Source: Brevibacillus migulae (lineage in GTDB: Bacteria; Bacillota; Bacilli; Brevibacillales; Brevibacillaceae). Taken from it: a stretch of 64,000 bases of DNA. The stretch covers positions 58,798-122,797 of the forward strand of contig NZ_SDKD01000018.1 of the NCBI RefSeq assembly GCF_004521915.1, read 5' to 3'. Of the stretch, positions 35,589 through 44,721 are shown piece after piece. The position numbers and the translations under genes are program-made. The notes below the pieces were generated by a model. The model had not been told where the DNA came from, searched no databases, and saw only the letters and a program-made list of their open reading frames with translations. The first letter of the stretch is position 1; every line of letters starts with the position of its first letter.

Positions 35589-36458
35589 ATGAATCAGCTT
35601 CGTCTGCTTGCCGTCTTTCTTTTTGCTTCATTCCTTTACTTGGCCTGCAATGGACAACCTGTGTTCGCGGAAGGGACCAAACCGGTTCATATCGAGGTCG
35701 ACGCCAGCGTGCTTGGCTATGAACCCAGCTTTTCCTACAAAATTGTAAAAGACCGGTTGCTGGTACAAGCTGCCGCCTTCCTTACAGCGATCGATGCGGC
35801 TGAAGCGCATGACCCTCACTGGAATACCGTCACGATCAGCAAAGACGGGAAGCGCATCCAATTGACAGCAGGCGTTCCCGTCGCCCACATAAACGGAAAA
35901 AATGTAACGATGGAGGTCGCCCCCGAACTCGTCAAGGGTGAGCTCCTGATCCCACTGCGAGCAACCAGCCAAGCCCTGGGGGTAGATGTGGAATGGAATC
36001 CCGCTTATCGTGCGGCCATCTTGTCCACCCAGCAGCGAAGTCCCGGTATCGTGGACAAGCAAATGCTTTCGCTTGCCAAGGAAGGACGTGTCAAAGCGAT
36101 ACCATTTTCATTGGGCAGCTCCCGCCAGCAGATCGAACAAGCATGGGGCAAGCCTTTCGATTCCTACTACTATGAAGGAGGCAAATTTTTCGCCTATCAA
36201 AGCTGCTCATGCTCTGTCTTTTATGATCAGCATGATCAAGCGGCCATCTTTGACCTTCCTGCGAAAAAAATCGGAGTCTTGCGGGCAGAGGATGTGCGCC
36301 GCATCCTTGGAAAACCAAAGTGGGAGGAAGAAAGCGCGACACACAGCGAGTATTTGCTGAATTACCCGATCGGCGAATACGCACTGACCTTTTTCTCAAC
36401 CTTTCGGGAAGGATCGATTATGTCGCTCTGGCTGCAAAAGCAGCACCTGGATTCATAA
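35589..36458 (+). CDS. Exported copper-amine-oxidase-N-like protein with DUF4309-like C-terminus
   Basis: The 289 residues start with a signal peptide (MNQLRLLAVFLFASFLYLAC; the Cys could be a lipobox). A Cu_amine_oxidN1 stalk-like domain covers about 30-155 (VAHINGKNVTMEVAPELVKGELLIPLRATSQALG, VEWN). The C-terminal 120 residues resemble DUF4309/YjgB (FSLGSSRQQIEQAWGKP, FFAYQSCSCSVFYD). AGGGGG eight bases before ATG 35589 sets the start, although the frame opens at 35544. Probable cell-surface protein of unknown role. Confidence 0.7.
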   Translation: MNQLRLLAVFLFASFLYLACNGQPVFAEGTKPVHIEVDASVLGYEPSFSYKIVKDRLLVQAAAFLTAIDAAEAHDPHWNTVTISKDGKRIQLTAGVPVAHINGKNVTMEVAPELVKGELLIPLRATSQALGVDVEWNPAYRAAILSTQQRSPGIVDKQMLSLAKEGRVKAIPFSLGSSRQQIEQAWGKPFDSYYYEGGKFFAYQSCSCSVFYDQHDQAAIFDLPAKKIGVLRAEDVRRILGKPKWEEESATHSEYLLNYPIGEYALTFFSTFREGSIMSLWLQKQHLDS

Positions 36459-36534
36459 TATGGTTTGACATTGCCGTTGCGTCAAGCCTTACACTCCTTT
36501 GCAGAACCCATGTAAGACCAAAAGGAGTGATTTT

Positions 36535-37827
36535 ATGAAAAGCATCCTGATCAAGGATTGTACGATTCTCACCATGACAGAGGCAGACGAGCCTGTGGCA
36601 GGTGATCTGTTCATCCGCGACGGAAAAATTGCCGCGATCGGATCAGCGCTCACCATGGAAGCCGATGAAGTCATCCAGGCAAAAGGTATGGCTGCGATGC
36701 CAGGGCTGATCAATGCCCACAATCATACGCCGATGTCGCTTTTGCGCGGCTTTTCCGATGACTTGATCCTGATGGACTGGCTGGAGAAAAAGATGCTGCC
36801 TGCCGAAGCACGGATGAATGAAGAAGATATTTACTGGGGATCACAGCTGGCCATGGCCGAGATGATCCGCTCCGGGACGACCGCATTCGCCGATATGTAC
36901 ATCCATATGAATGAGATCGCCACCGCCATTCAAGAAAACGGGATGCGCGCTTCCCTGACCCGAGGACTCGTCTTTTTCGAGGATGATGGCGGACGCCGCA
37001 TGCAAGAAGCGATCGACCTGGTGGACAGATGGTCAGGAGCGGCAAACGGCCGGATCACCACGATGTTTGGCCCGCACGCTCCCTATACCTGCCCCCCTGA
37101 GCCGTTGCGCGAGGTCATCGAGCTAGCCCGCAAACGCCAAGTATCGCTCCATATCCATCTGGCGGAGACCAAGGAAGAGATCGTCAAAATCAGAGAGAAG
37201 TACGGACAGACCCCGACGGAATATTTGTACCATCTGGGCATGTTTGACCATACGCACGTGCTTTTGGCGCACAGCGTTCATCTCAATCGGCGCGATATCG
37301 GGTACTTGAAGGGTATGCGGGGAGGCATCGCCCATAACCCGGTCAGCAATCTGAAGCTGGGCTGCGGGATCGCCCCCATCACCGATATGGACATGCAAGG
37401 CATCACGGTAGGCTTGGGTACGGACGGAGCCGGAAGCGCCACGACGCTGGATATGTTTGCCGAGATCAAGGCTGCGTGCTGGCTGCAAAAGCTGGATTAC
37501 GGGGATCCGACCCGCCTGCCAGCCAAGCGTGCCCTGCAGATGGCGACGATCGAAAGCGCCAAACTGCTCGGGATCGATCATCAGGTAGGGACGCTGGAGG
37601 TCGGGAAACAGGCCGATCTGATCCTGATCGATCTGCAAAAGCCGCACCTGCAGCCTGTCCATAATGTGTATGCCTTGCTCGCCTACAGCGCTACCGGTGC
37701 GGATGTTGACACCACGATCGTTGATGGGCGGATTCTCATGCGTCACAGACAGCTTCTCACGATCAACGAAGAGGAGCTGTACAGGCAAGTGACGGCACGG
37801 ATCCCTCGTCTGGTCGAGGGGCTCTAG
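36535..37827 (+). CDS. mtaD: 5-methylthioadenosine/S-adenosylhomocysteine deaminase
   Basis: A 430-residue amidohydrolase of the TRZ/ATZ group. Metal ligands are NAHNHTPM near 57, HIHLAE near 205, AHSVHL near 240 and GLGTDGAGSATTLD near 290. The MtaD/SAH-deaminase signature LLRGFSDDLILMDWLE is present. The reaction converts MTA or SAH to the inosyl form. AAAGGAG precedes ATG 36535. A TTGACA at about 36465 may belong to its promoter. Other purine deaminases of the group cannot be excluded. Confidence 0.82.
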   Translation: MKSILIKDCTILTMTEADEPVAGDLFIRDGKIAAIGSALTMEADEVIQAKGMAAMPGLINAHNHTPMSLLRGFSDDLILMDWLEKKMLPAEARMNEEDIYWGSQLAMAEMIRSGTTAFADMYIHMNEIATAIQENGMRASLTRGLVFFEDDGGRRMQEAIDLVDRWSGAANGRITTMFGPHAPYTCPPEPLREVIELARKRQVSLHIHLAETKEEIVKIREKYGQTPTEYLYHLGMFDHTHVLLAHSVHLNRRDIGYLKGMRGGIAHNPVSNLKLGCGIAPITDMDMQGITVGLGTDGAGSATTLDMFAEIKAACWLQKLDYGDPTRLPAKRALQMATIESAKLLGIDHQVGTLEVGKQADLILIDLQKPHLQPVHNVYALLAYSATGADVDTTIVDGRILMRHRQLLTINEEELYRQVTARIPRLVEGL

Positions 37828-37835
37828 GATAAGCA

Positions 37836-37868
37836 AAGAGAGGACGATCATTCGCCCTCTCTTTTTTC
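37836..37868 (+). terminator. Terminator of mtaD
   Basis: AAGAGAGG...CCTCTCTTTTTTC. It also faces the convergent gene that ends at 37877. Confidence 0.85.
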
Positions 37869-37876
37869 TTGAAATC

Positions 37877-39097
37877 TCAGCTAATACGGGTATATCCGGT
37901 ATTCTCGATGATGAGTTGATGTGACTTGGCGATCCATTCCGCTCGATACCCTGCCGTGCCGCTTGCGTCTGGCAGCGCCATTTGACGGCCGTTCAATGCG
38001 TTGACCAAAATTTCCACGTCGACATACGGCTGATTGTCGATCACTTGTACAGGAAATGGCTCGGTTAACGCTTGTCCTGCAACCTTCAGCACATAACTGC
38101 TGTCGGCAACCTTCTCTACTTCACCCACACGTTCCAAGACTTGCAACGGAAAACAATTGCGTCCCGTCCGTTGATTGTTGGAGAGGATGGGCAGAGCCGC
38201 TAGGGAAAGCTCCTCTCTTTTCGCGGATAAACCGCTGACAAACCAGAATTCCGCGCCATTTGACGGCTCCTCCACTGTGTTTCTATGCTGGGCATATCCC
38301 GTAACAAGATATCCGACGTCCGGAACAAGCTTGACTTCGACGGTGTCAACGCCCTGATCACGTATGGTACCGTCCTGTTCCTGAATCGTCACGTTTCTGC
38401 TTATATAATGTGCATCTCCCACGGAAAAATCATTGACGTAGGTCAGCCACACCTTTTGCACATGCATACTTTCCGCTTGTGAAAGCTGTTTTTCCAACCC
38501 CGGCGCAAGGAACGGGCCCGTCTGCACCTTCACACCATGTGCCCACAGCATCGCCAGCTCAGCATGACCCGCCGGTGTCTGCTCCCTCATTCCTTGCTTC
38601 CACGCTTCCGGCCATTTTTCTTGCCGAGGAATTTCCACACTCGCGAGATCATCAATGATCGTCACGGTATGCTGATGATTGTCCCAGAACACCTTCGCCC
38701 CTAATGCTTCGCTGACAAAGCGCAATGGGACAAAAGTACGCCCCTTCACCATTTGCGCCGGTTGCTCCAAAGAAACGGGCCTATTATTGACATAGGCCTC
38801 CGCGGCACCGATCGGCAAACGAAGGGAAATCCCTTCCTTCTGCGCAAGAACAACCCGGTTTTTGGCATCCCAGCTCACCTCTGCTCCCAATTCGGTAAAC
38901 AGTGACCGGACAGGCACCAGCGTTCTCCCTTTCTGGATAAACGGCAGTTGATCTGCAGGTACATTGACCTTCACCCCATTTGCCACGATGGATAGGGAAG
39001 CTGTCGTTGCCGCTTCCACCTCTGTTCGCCCAAAAACCATTCCTATGAAACATACGGCAGCCGCCAAGCAACCTGTAACCGATTTTCTATATTTCAA
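37877..39097 (-). CDS. Exported copper-amine-oxidase-N domain protein
   Basis: The 406 residues have a signal peptide (KYRKSVTGCLAAAVCFIGMVFG...EVEA-A). Two Cu_amine_oxidN1 repeats follow (about 35-160: FIQKGRTLVPVRSLFTELGAEVSWD and MVKGRTFVPLRFVSEALGAKVFWD). A C-terminal region of unknown fold (170-406) ends with another stalk-like motif. The start is a TTG at 39097, nine bases after AAGGAGGT; the ATG of the longer frame (39139) lacks a ribosome site. These domains are common on Firmicute surfaces and do not imply copper amine oxidase activity. Confidence 0.75.
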   Translation of the reverse strand: MKYRKSVTGCLAAAVCFIGMVFGRTEVEAATTASLSIVANGVKVNVPADQLPFIQKGRTLVPVRSLFTELGAEVSWDAKNRVVLAQKEGISLRLPIGAAEAYVNNRPVSLEQPAQMVKGRTFVPLRFVSEALGAKVFWDNHQHTVTIIDDLASVEIPRQEKWPEAWKQGMREQTPAGHAELAMLWAHGVKVQTGPFLAPGLEKQLSQAESMHVQKVWLTYVNDFSVGDAHYISRNVTIQEQDGTIRDQGVDTVEVKLVPDVGYLVTGYAQHRNTVEEPSNGAEFWFVSGLSAKREELSLAALPILSNNQRTGRNCFPLQVLERVGEVEKVADSSYVLKVAGQALTEPFPVQVIDNQPYVDVEILVNALNGRQMALPDASGTAGYRAEWIAKSHQLIIENTGYTRIS

Positions 39098-39259
39098 ATG
39101 AAAGTACCTCCTTGCCTGTCTTTTGTACGCGTCTGTCAAACCTTATCATCATACAAGACAATTCCTGCAAAGTGCATAGGAGATTATCGCCATGAGCGCG
39201 TACCCGACCGGCAGACAATTATGATATGGTAGTAGAAAAAAGAGGAGCGGAGATTCAGG

Positions 39260-39637
39260 ATGAAAACAAGTAAGCAAGTGGCGGAGCACTACATCTGGGG
39301 AGATGGCTGTGACGGTTGGCATCTGGTCAGGCAGCCGGAGCTAAGCGTCATCCATGAGCGGATGCCGGCGGGGACTGCGGAAATCAAGCATTATCATGAG
39401 CGTTCTCGGCAATATTTCTTTGCGCTGTCCGGCGTCTTAACGATTGAAATAGAAGGCAAGTCCGTGACTCTTCAGCCACAGGAAGGTGTGGAGATTCCAC
39501 CGGGAGTCGCTCATCAAGCACGAAATGAACATGCCCACGCTGTTGAATTTCTGGTTATTTCCCATCCAACCACACGCGGCGATCGAGTCGAAGTGACATC
39601 CGTCACACCTGCCCGATCGGAGCTTGAGCTACGATAA
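39260..39637 (+). CDS. Small cupin protein
   Basis: A 125-residue single-domain cupin_2. Motif 1 is KHYHERSRQYFFALSG (His-His-Glu spacing G(x)5HxH-like), motif 2 GVEIPPGVAHQARNE. A metal site is likely. Ribosome site GGAGCGGAG. Substrate unknown; it lies directly before a Crp-family regulator on the same strand. Confidence 0.82.
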   Translation: MKTSKQVAEHYIWGDGCDGWHLVRQPELSVIHERMPAGTAEIKHYHERSRQYFFALSGVLTIEIEGKSVTLQPQEGVEIPPGVAHQARNEHAHAVEFLVISHPTTRGDRVEVTSVTPARSELELR

Positions 39638-39681
39638 ACATAAGCATGCATCATTACGTACAGGAGATGGGACGTGAGCCT

Positions 39682-40356
39682 ATGGAATCGATCTTACGGA
39701 ATATCCCGTTGTTTCGGGAGCTGGATGAGCAAGAGTTTGGGAAAATACTCCAGATTGCCATCCCCCATACATACCAACGGAAAGCGAATGTTTTCATGGA
39801 AGGAGAAAAGCGCACCGCTGTCTTCTTCATTCAGGAAGGGATTATCAAGATATACAAAACGGATATTAATGGCAACGAGCAAATCGTTAACTTTCTCAAA
39901 AAGGGAGATATGTTTCCCCATGTCGGGTTCTTTGATCAGTCTCCCTACCCAGCCACTGCTGAGGTCGTGGAGACGGCAGAGCTCATCGCCATTCCGATTC
40001 AGTTGTTTGAGCAAACCTTGCTGGAGGTTCCCTCGATTGCGATCAAGGTCATGCGGGTGTTAGGCAGCAAAATCCTGGAGCTGCAGCACAAGCTGCAGGC
40101 GTTTTCCGTACACGATGTCAACTACAGGATTATCTCCATCCTGCTGAGGATCGCCCATGAGCACGGAAAGCAAAACGGCAATGTCATCCAGATCGACATT
40201 CCCCTTACTCATCAGGAATTTGCCAATATGGTTGGCAGTACCCGTGAGACTGTGAACCGGCTGTTTAACCAATTGAAAAAGGAAGAGATCATTGCCATTA
40301 ATCGGAAGCGGATCACGATTCTGGACGTAGAGGCGCTGGAGGCATTTTTGGAGTGA
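39682..40356 (+). CDS. Crp/Fnr-family transcriptional regulator, no Fe-S cysteines
   Basis: A 224-residue regulator: cyclic-nucleotide-binding-like beta roll (1-120), dimer helix (125-150) and HTH_Crp at the end. The recognition segment STRETVNRLFNQ has the R-E-x-x-x-R pattern that reads TGTGA half-sites. No cysteine cluster is present, unlike oxygen-sensing Bacillus Fnr. The frame starts at 39646, but MESILRNIPLF at 39682 is the family-like start; the ribosome site does not decide. The TGTGA-N6-TCACA sites before pflB and the globin gene could be its targets. Confidence 0.82.
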   Translation: MESILRNIPLFRELDEQEFGKILQIAIPHTYQRKANVFMEGEKRTAVFFIQEGIIKIYKTDINGNEQIVNFLKKGDMFPHVGFFDQSPYPATAEVVETAELIAIPIQLFEQTLLEVPSIAIKVMRVLGSKILELQHKLQAFSVHDVNYRIISILLRIAHEHGKQNGNVIQIDIPLTHQEFANMVGSTRETVNRLFNQLKKEEIIAINRKRITILDVEALEAFLE

Positions 40357-40435
40357 CAGCGTGGGTACATTGATGCAGCATGTATAGATGGTAGAGGAAG
40401 GAGGGACAATACCCGAAAAGTGGAGGTCCTTAACG

Positions 40436-41443
40436 GTGGAAAAACATAAGCAGATGTTAACTTCTTCTGAAATCGCTCACTTATGGATTTCATATATGGT
40501 TGATGATATGGCCCAGTGCTGTTTGCAATATTTTTTACATAAGTGCGAAGACGAAAATATATCCAGCATTCTGCAATATGCACTTCATTTATCCCAACGG
40601 CATGTACAAACCGTCACTAGCATTTTCGAGTCTGAGGCCATCCCGATCCCTATTGGGTTTACGGATCAGGACAAAAACCTCGATGCCCCCCGCCTGTTCT
40701 CCGATGCATTTGTATTATTGTATCTACATCAACTAGCAAATACGGGGTTGACTTATTATTCGAAGGCGCTTGCGATGGCTACACGCGAGGATGTTCATCA
40801 ATTTTACACAGCGTGCATATCTTCATCTACGGAGTTGAATGCAAGAACAAAGCATACATTGCTGTCAAAGGGGTTGTATGTCAGATCCCCTTATGTCCCT
40901 ATACCTGAGAAAGCGGAGATGACGGAAAAGCTAGGCTTTCTCAAAGGTTTTTTAGGGGAACAGCGCTCCATCACCGTCATGGAAATAGCCTGCTGTTTTT
41001 CCAACCTTCAGTCTGCAGAAGTGGTGAAAACATTGATGATCGGCTTTTCGCAGGTAGCGAAAGCAAAAGATGTGAAGGACTTTTTCCAACGCGGAAAACA
41101 AATTGCCCTCAAACAATCAGAATTATTTCGCGGCATCTTAACCGATGAAGATCTAGCCGCTTCCATCCCTTGGGATACGTACATATCCGATACAACGATT
41201 GCCCCCTTTTCCGACAAGCTCATGATGTTTCATGGAGCAATGTTGACCGGGGCCGGAATCGAGCAATTCGGCTTTTCATTGGCGACCAGCATGAGAAGAG
41301 ATTTGGGAGTGCGATATTCCCAATTGTTGGCCGAAATGCTGACCTATGCTGATGATGGCGCAAATCTCATGATCAAAAATGGCTGGTTAGAACAAATTCC
41401 ATTAGCTGCGGATCGATTCGCCTTACAGCACAGCCCCGTTTGA
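40436..41443 (+). CDS. DUF3231 family protein
   Basis: A 335-residue protein made of two similar halves of about 165 residues, as in DUF3231: helical bundles with HLWISYMVDDMAQCCLQYFL at the start of the first and FLGEQRSITVMEIACCFSNLQS-like start of the second. The spaced helical His/Glu residues suggest a ferritin-like fold; that is inference. GTG 40436 follows GGAGG by nine bases and replaces the weak ATG at 40388. Confidence 0.75.
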   Translation: MEKHKQMLTSSEIAHLWISYMVDDMAQCCLQYFLHKCEDENISSILQYALHLSQRHVQTVTSIFESEAIPIPIGFTDQDKNLDAPRLFSDAFVLLYLHQLANTGLTYYSKALAMATREDVHQFYTACISSSTELNARTKHTLLSKGLYVRSPYVPIPEKAEMTEKLGFLKGFLGEQRSITVMEIACCFSNLQSAEVVKTLMIGFSQVAKAKDVKDFFQRGKQIALKQSELFRGILTDEDLAASIPWDTYISDTTIAPFSDKLMMFHGAMLTGAGIEQFGFSLATSMRRDLGVRYSQLLAEMLTYADDGANLMIKNGWLEQIPLAADRFALQHSPV

Positions 41444-41468
41444 CAGGCTCATCGTCGTTTGACTCATC

Positions 41469-41520
41469 AGCGGTAAGCCAGGACTTCATTCTCTGTTCCT
41501 GGATTACCGCTATTTCTTTG
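41469..41520 (+). terminator. Terminator of the DUF3231 gene
   Basis: AGCGGTAA(G)CCAGGA...TCCTGG(A)TTACCGCT then ATTTCTTT: a 14-bp stem with one mismatch. Confidence 0.85.
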
Positions 41521-41531
41521 CCTAACACTCC

Positions 41532-41834
41532 CTACACGATTCGAAAGCGGGTCAACTGTTCCCACAGCTCTTCTTTTTGCAGGATTTCCTTTTGCTTCTC
41601 TCCGATGAGATCAAAATGAGGAAACTCAACCCGTTGATGAATATATTTTGGATTCAGGCCGTTTTGAACACACCATGCCGTCAACCGTTCCAGATCAGCG
41701 CAGCCCACTTTTGTTACCGTATGAATGCCAGGAAAGCGAGGATCGGTCCAAAAGTGAGTCAAATAAGCGATTTTCCCTTCGCTCACACGTTTCTTCCATG
41801 CTTCCAGCTCTTTTCTGTTGATCCCGAAGGCCAC
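41532..41834 (-). CDS. Conserved-looking hypothetical protein
   Basis: A 100-residue protein I cannot place by name. It is basic in the first half (GINRKELEAWKKRVSEGKIAYLTHFWTDP) and has the pattern RFPGIHTVTKVGCADLERLTAWC. A Trp/His/Cys-rich composition suggests an enzyme-like or nucleic-acid-binding fold. GGAGG eight bases before GTG 41834 gives this start; the frame extends to 41879 without a ribosome site. Confidence 0.65.
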   Translation of the reverse strand: MAFGINRKELEAWKKRVSEGKIAYLTHFWTDPRFPGIHTVTKVGCADLERLTAWCVQNGLNPKYIHQRVEFPHFDLIGEKQKEILQKEELWEQLTRFRIV

Positions 41835-41905
41835 TGTTCGCTCCTCCCTTTTTCCTGCTAAGTGATATTTCCTCCCCATTATACCCTTAGTGGCTAGAGA
41901 AAAAG

Positions 41906-41947
41906 AAAATCCCGACCATCCGCCTTTTCGGCAACGTGGTCGGGTAT
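41906..41947 (-). terminator. Terminator of the globin gene
   Basis: CCCGACCA...TGGTCGGG followed by ATTTTCTTTTTC on the minus strand. Confidence 0.85.
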
Positions 41948-41951
41948 CACA

Positions 41952-42359
41952 TTATTGGGTATCGCTGTCGGCTTGATCCGGTGTATTGATCATAATCTGA
42001 GCGACTTGCTCCAGCCTGCTATAAAACAATTGTCGCGGAATTCCTTCCAGCCCGATTTCATCCATTGCTTCCCGCATGCAGCGCAGCCAAGCTCTGGCGC
42101 GCCGCGGAGTCACGGCAAATGGCAAATGGCGCTGTCGCATCGCCGGCGGGCCGAATTCCTCACTATATAACGGCGGACCGCCCAAAAATTGCGTCATGAA
42201 CATCCGCTGCTTTCTCATGATCTCATCGACGCCATCCGGGAACAATGGCTTCAGATCGGGATCGGCGTATACTTTTGGATAAAAGGCTTCAACTAAACGA
42301 TTGACGGTATTCTCTCCACCCACCAATTCGTACATGGTGTTTACAGAGATCGGATTCAT
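41952..42359 (-). CDS. yjbI: Truncated hemoglobin (group II-like)
   Basis: The 135 residues follow the 2-on-2 globin pattern: TMYELVGGENTVNRLVEAFYPKVYADPDLKPLFP, then MFMTQFLGGPPLYSEEFG, the proximal His in RQRHLPFAVTPRRARAWLRCM, and C-terminal helix FYSRLEQVAQIMIN. The Trp in the G helix and the Tyr/Phe distal positions fit group II (YjbI/GlbO). AGGAGG lies before ATG 42359. A perfect FNR/Crp-type site is about 95 bases upstream, so low-oxygen or NO-linked control is likely. Confidence 0.88.
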   Translation of the reverse strand: MNPISVNTMYELVGGENTVNRLVEAFYPKVYADPDLKPLFPDGVDEIMRKQRMFMTQFLGGPPLYSEEFGPPAMRQRHLPFAVTPRRARAWLRCMREAMDEIGLEGIPRQLFYSRLEQVAQIMINTPDQADSDTQ

Positions 42360-42452
42360 GGGACACCTCCTATCGCGATGTGAACGATCTTCCTCATCAG
42401 GAGTCAATGCTCTTTATAGGTAGTATAGTATCACATGTGTCAAGGGGATCGG

Positions 42453-42468
42453 TGTGACCTGGGTCACA
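42453..42468. promoter_or_regulatory. FNR/Crp-type binding site before the globin gene
   Basis: TGTGACCTGGGTCACA is a perfect TGTGA-N6-TCACA palindrome. On the minus strand TATACT (about 42422-42427) could be the -10, which places the site centre near -45 relative to a likely start, close to the class II activator position. Confidence 0.65.
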
Positions 42469-42508
42469 GTTTTGGCGGAAGGAAGGCGTTCTGTTTTATT
42501 TTAGATTG

Positions 42509-42553
42509 CAAAAAAAGCTCATTCCCTTCTGGTGATTAATCAGGGAATAAGCC
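42509..42553 (-). terminator. Hairpin terminator in the AT-rich gap
   Basis: GCTTATTCCCT...AGGGAATGAGC then seven T on the minus strand. No gene I trust ends just before it. The gap 42360-42936 otherwise holds AT-rich sequence only. Confidence 0.65.
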
Positions 42554-42826
42554 TTAAGGAAGTTGTACACTTTTCTTAATTTGTTACTTTTCTTGCAGCA
42601 CCAAGTACTCATATAATAACGAATATCAGAGAATTTTATCAAGACTCGAACGTTGTTCTCTCTGGAAATATACGCAAACTGCTCTGTCAAAATAAAACTT
42701 TTTCTGCTAAACATGTTTAATCCGATTTTTCCCTGTCTTATATCAGATCGGATCGCTTGTCCCTCCCCTTTAGAGATTTTGTTCCATTTTCTACATCGAT
42801 CGATTGAAAATGGAAATATCGTGAAC

Positions 42827-42873
42827 GAAAAAGGCTAATTCCTCCTCATCTTTTTAGTAGGAAAAAGCCTTTT
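42827..42873 (-). terminator. Terminator after the immunity gene
   Basis: AAAAGGC-TAA-TTCCT...AGGAA-AAA-GCCTTTT, T-rich on both sides. Confidence 0.7.
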
Positions 42874-42936
42874 AGGGTATATCAAATTGGTTATGTAGTT
42901 GGATCTTACAATTGAATTTTTTGAAATAACACTGTC

Positions 42937-43335
42937 CTATAAATGCAACTGCTTCTTTATTTGTACTAAACAACTCTCAACTTTTGCGGTATTTTGTGGA
43001 TGTCGTGAAAGATAATCCCGCGCCACTTTAACTAAATGTTCAAAAAACATTTGATTATCTACAATTGCATATACTTCTACACTAGTCACTGGTGGCGTTG
43101 TTGTAAAATTCACTCCACTATCTCCGAAATACTCTTCGTCATTTGGTGTGCATTCAGTTGCAAAATAACAGCTTGTATAACCAATACCAAATCCTTTCCC
43201 AAGTTTAAATTCATTAAGAGCATCTAAAAAATATCCATCACCTAAAGTACTATAGTATGCCTCCATATTCTTAATCTTTTCCTGTACATCTTCTACATAG
43301 TAGATTTCATCGTCCAAAAAAATCATCTCCTTCAT
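42937..43335 (-). CDS. CdiI-like ribonuclease-toxin immunity protein
   Basis: A 132-residue acidic protein immediately downstream of the toxin domain gene, the standard toxin-immunity order. The pattern YFLDALNEFKLGKGFGIGY and the C-terminal FFEHLVKVARDYLSRHPQNTAKVESCLVQIKK resemble the CdiI_N immunity group. The ATG at 43335 lacks a ribosome site; TTG at 43317, nine bases after GGAG, is an alternative. Base composition is clearly more AT-rich than the surroundings, which suggests recent transfer. Confidence 0.6.
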   Translation of the reverse strand: MKEMIFLDDEIYYVEDVQEKIKNMEAYYSTLGDGYFLDALNEFKLGKGFGIGYTSCYFATECTPNDEEYFGDSGVNFTTTPPVTSVEVYAIVDNQMFFEHLVKVARDYLSRHPQNTAKVESCLVQIKKQLHL

Positions 43336-43338
43336 TGA

Positions 43339-44142
43339 CTAATTTTTTGGAATTACAGGGAAAAAGTTTGTTATTTCTCCAGTTGCTTTATCCCTATAAC
43401 CTATAAATTGTAATTGTTTACCATCAATTTCAACATATCCAACAACTTCATCAGAAACAGCATTTTGACGTGTATCTATTTTTATTCTATTACTTTGGAT
43501 ACCTTCTTCCATAGCTTCTCTTCCTAACTTCAATATCTGTTCATTTGAAATTACCTTTGGATCATAGACTGTTTTGGGATTCTTATATTCCTTCCACTGG
43601 CCAGTGAAGTTCCCTTTTCCACCGTTAGCTGAACTCATTCCATCATAGACAGGGAGCTTGTATTTCACTTCATAAATACCAGGTATATTGGGATGGGGCG
43701 TTTTTGTTACAGCTTGGTTAATATCCTTAATCTGATCTCCAAAGTTGTCGGATATGAATTTTTCAAAGTTTTCAAGGTTATGACCACCTTTTATGCCTAT
43801 AGTCGTTTTTGCTTTAAATCCTTCTACTTCAATAAAATGCTTATCGTAACCTGATTTATAAGTGACTGTAACGTTAGGAGCTTTTGGCGTCCCCTCGGTT
43901 GCCAATTTCCCCGATTGTGAATCATTCACTGGTTTATTATTGTTCGCAACCGGTTTTTGCGTAACCTGCGTACTCCCTACTGATTTCCCGCTTCCCAATA
44001 CAGCATTCCCACCAACCAAACCATAGGCAGCATCATGAAAAATCGTCCCGATCCCCATCCGCTCGATGGCATCCCCAGAATCCTGTCCAATTAACCCACC
44101 ACGATAACGCTCTACTATGACCTTGAAATTATCCTTGTTCAA
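43339..44142 (-). pseudogene. CdiA-type toxin: C-terminal part of an interrupted gene
   Basis: The 267 codons from TTG 44142 end in what looks like a CdiA-type ribonuclease toxin domain: IKGGHNLENFEKFI near 115, PGIYEVKYKLP, the KTVYDPKVIS segment and a GYRDKATGEITNFFPVIP tail. The N-terminal part (LIGQDSGDAIERMGIGTIFHDAAYGL) is a pre-toxin region. The frame continues upstream in phase through a single TAG at 44164-44166 into the next open segment, and the TTG has no ribosome site. I therefore read the two segments as one gene with a nonsense codon. The toxin family name is a resemblance call. Confidence 0.6.
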
Positions 44143-44163
44143 TTCAAGCGGGGTACCGTATAG

Positions 44164-44721
44164 CTAATTTTTGGACATAATGGTCTGGATGACATCCGGG
44201 ACCTGTGGATTGTATTCCTTCGTGGTTAACGCACCAATCACGCGTTGAATGGCTGCCATTTTATTCGGATCAAAAGCATCATCCGGGAGCTTGATTCTTC
44301 CCTTTTCGTTAATTTCCGTTTGTAGGGCGAGAATTGCCTGATCTACCTTTGCGGGATCATGCCACCATTTACCTGCAAAATATTCTTCTTGCTTCCAAAA
44401 ATCTTGTGGTGCAGCGGCCGCTCCTCCTACTGCAAGGGTGAGGGAGATGGCCACCGCAGCTTTTGCATGTTTCCCTTTCACTCCCGAATGAAACAAGGTA
44501 TATAATCCGCCTCCGATGGCTCGGATGAACCCTGTCACTCCACTATTCACCTGCGCTCCCACCGAAGCTAATGGTTGCCACAATCGTTGCCCCAACGCAG
44601 CAGCACTTGCCAGACTGATCGCTTGCACACCCTGGCCTGGAGAGAGATTGCTTAGTAGCCTTTGGAAGATTGTCTGTGTTTGAAGAGTTGCGAATGCGGT
44701 CCGTAAACCATTATTTACCAA
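44164..44721 (-). pseudogene. Toxin gene: N-terminal part before the in-frame TAG
   Basis: The 185 codons encode a Gln/Leu-rich helical start, a membrane-like stretch (KAAVAISLTLAVGGAAAA, about 85-105) and a charged helical end (QAILALQTEINEKGRIKL). The protein stops at TAG 44164 in the same frame as the toxin domain. The TTG at 44721 also lacks a good ribosome site. An ATG frame starting at 44800 shifts phase across purine runs at about 44740-44755, so a second lesion near the start is possible. Confidence 0.5.

Noticed and set aside
42496..42714. 72-codon minus-strand open frame in the AT-rich gap
   Set aside because: It contains the hairpin terminator at 42509-42553 within its coding span and has no ribosome site.
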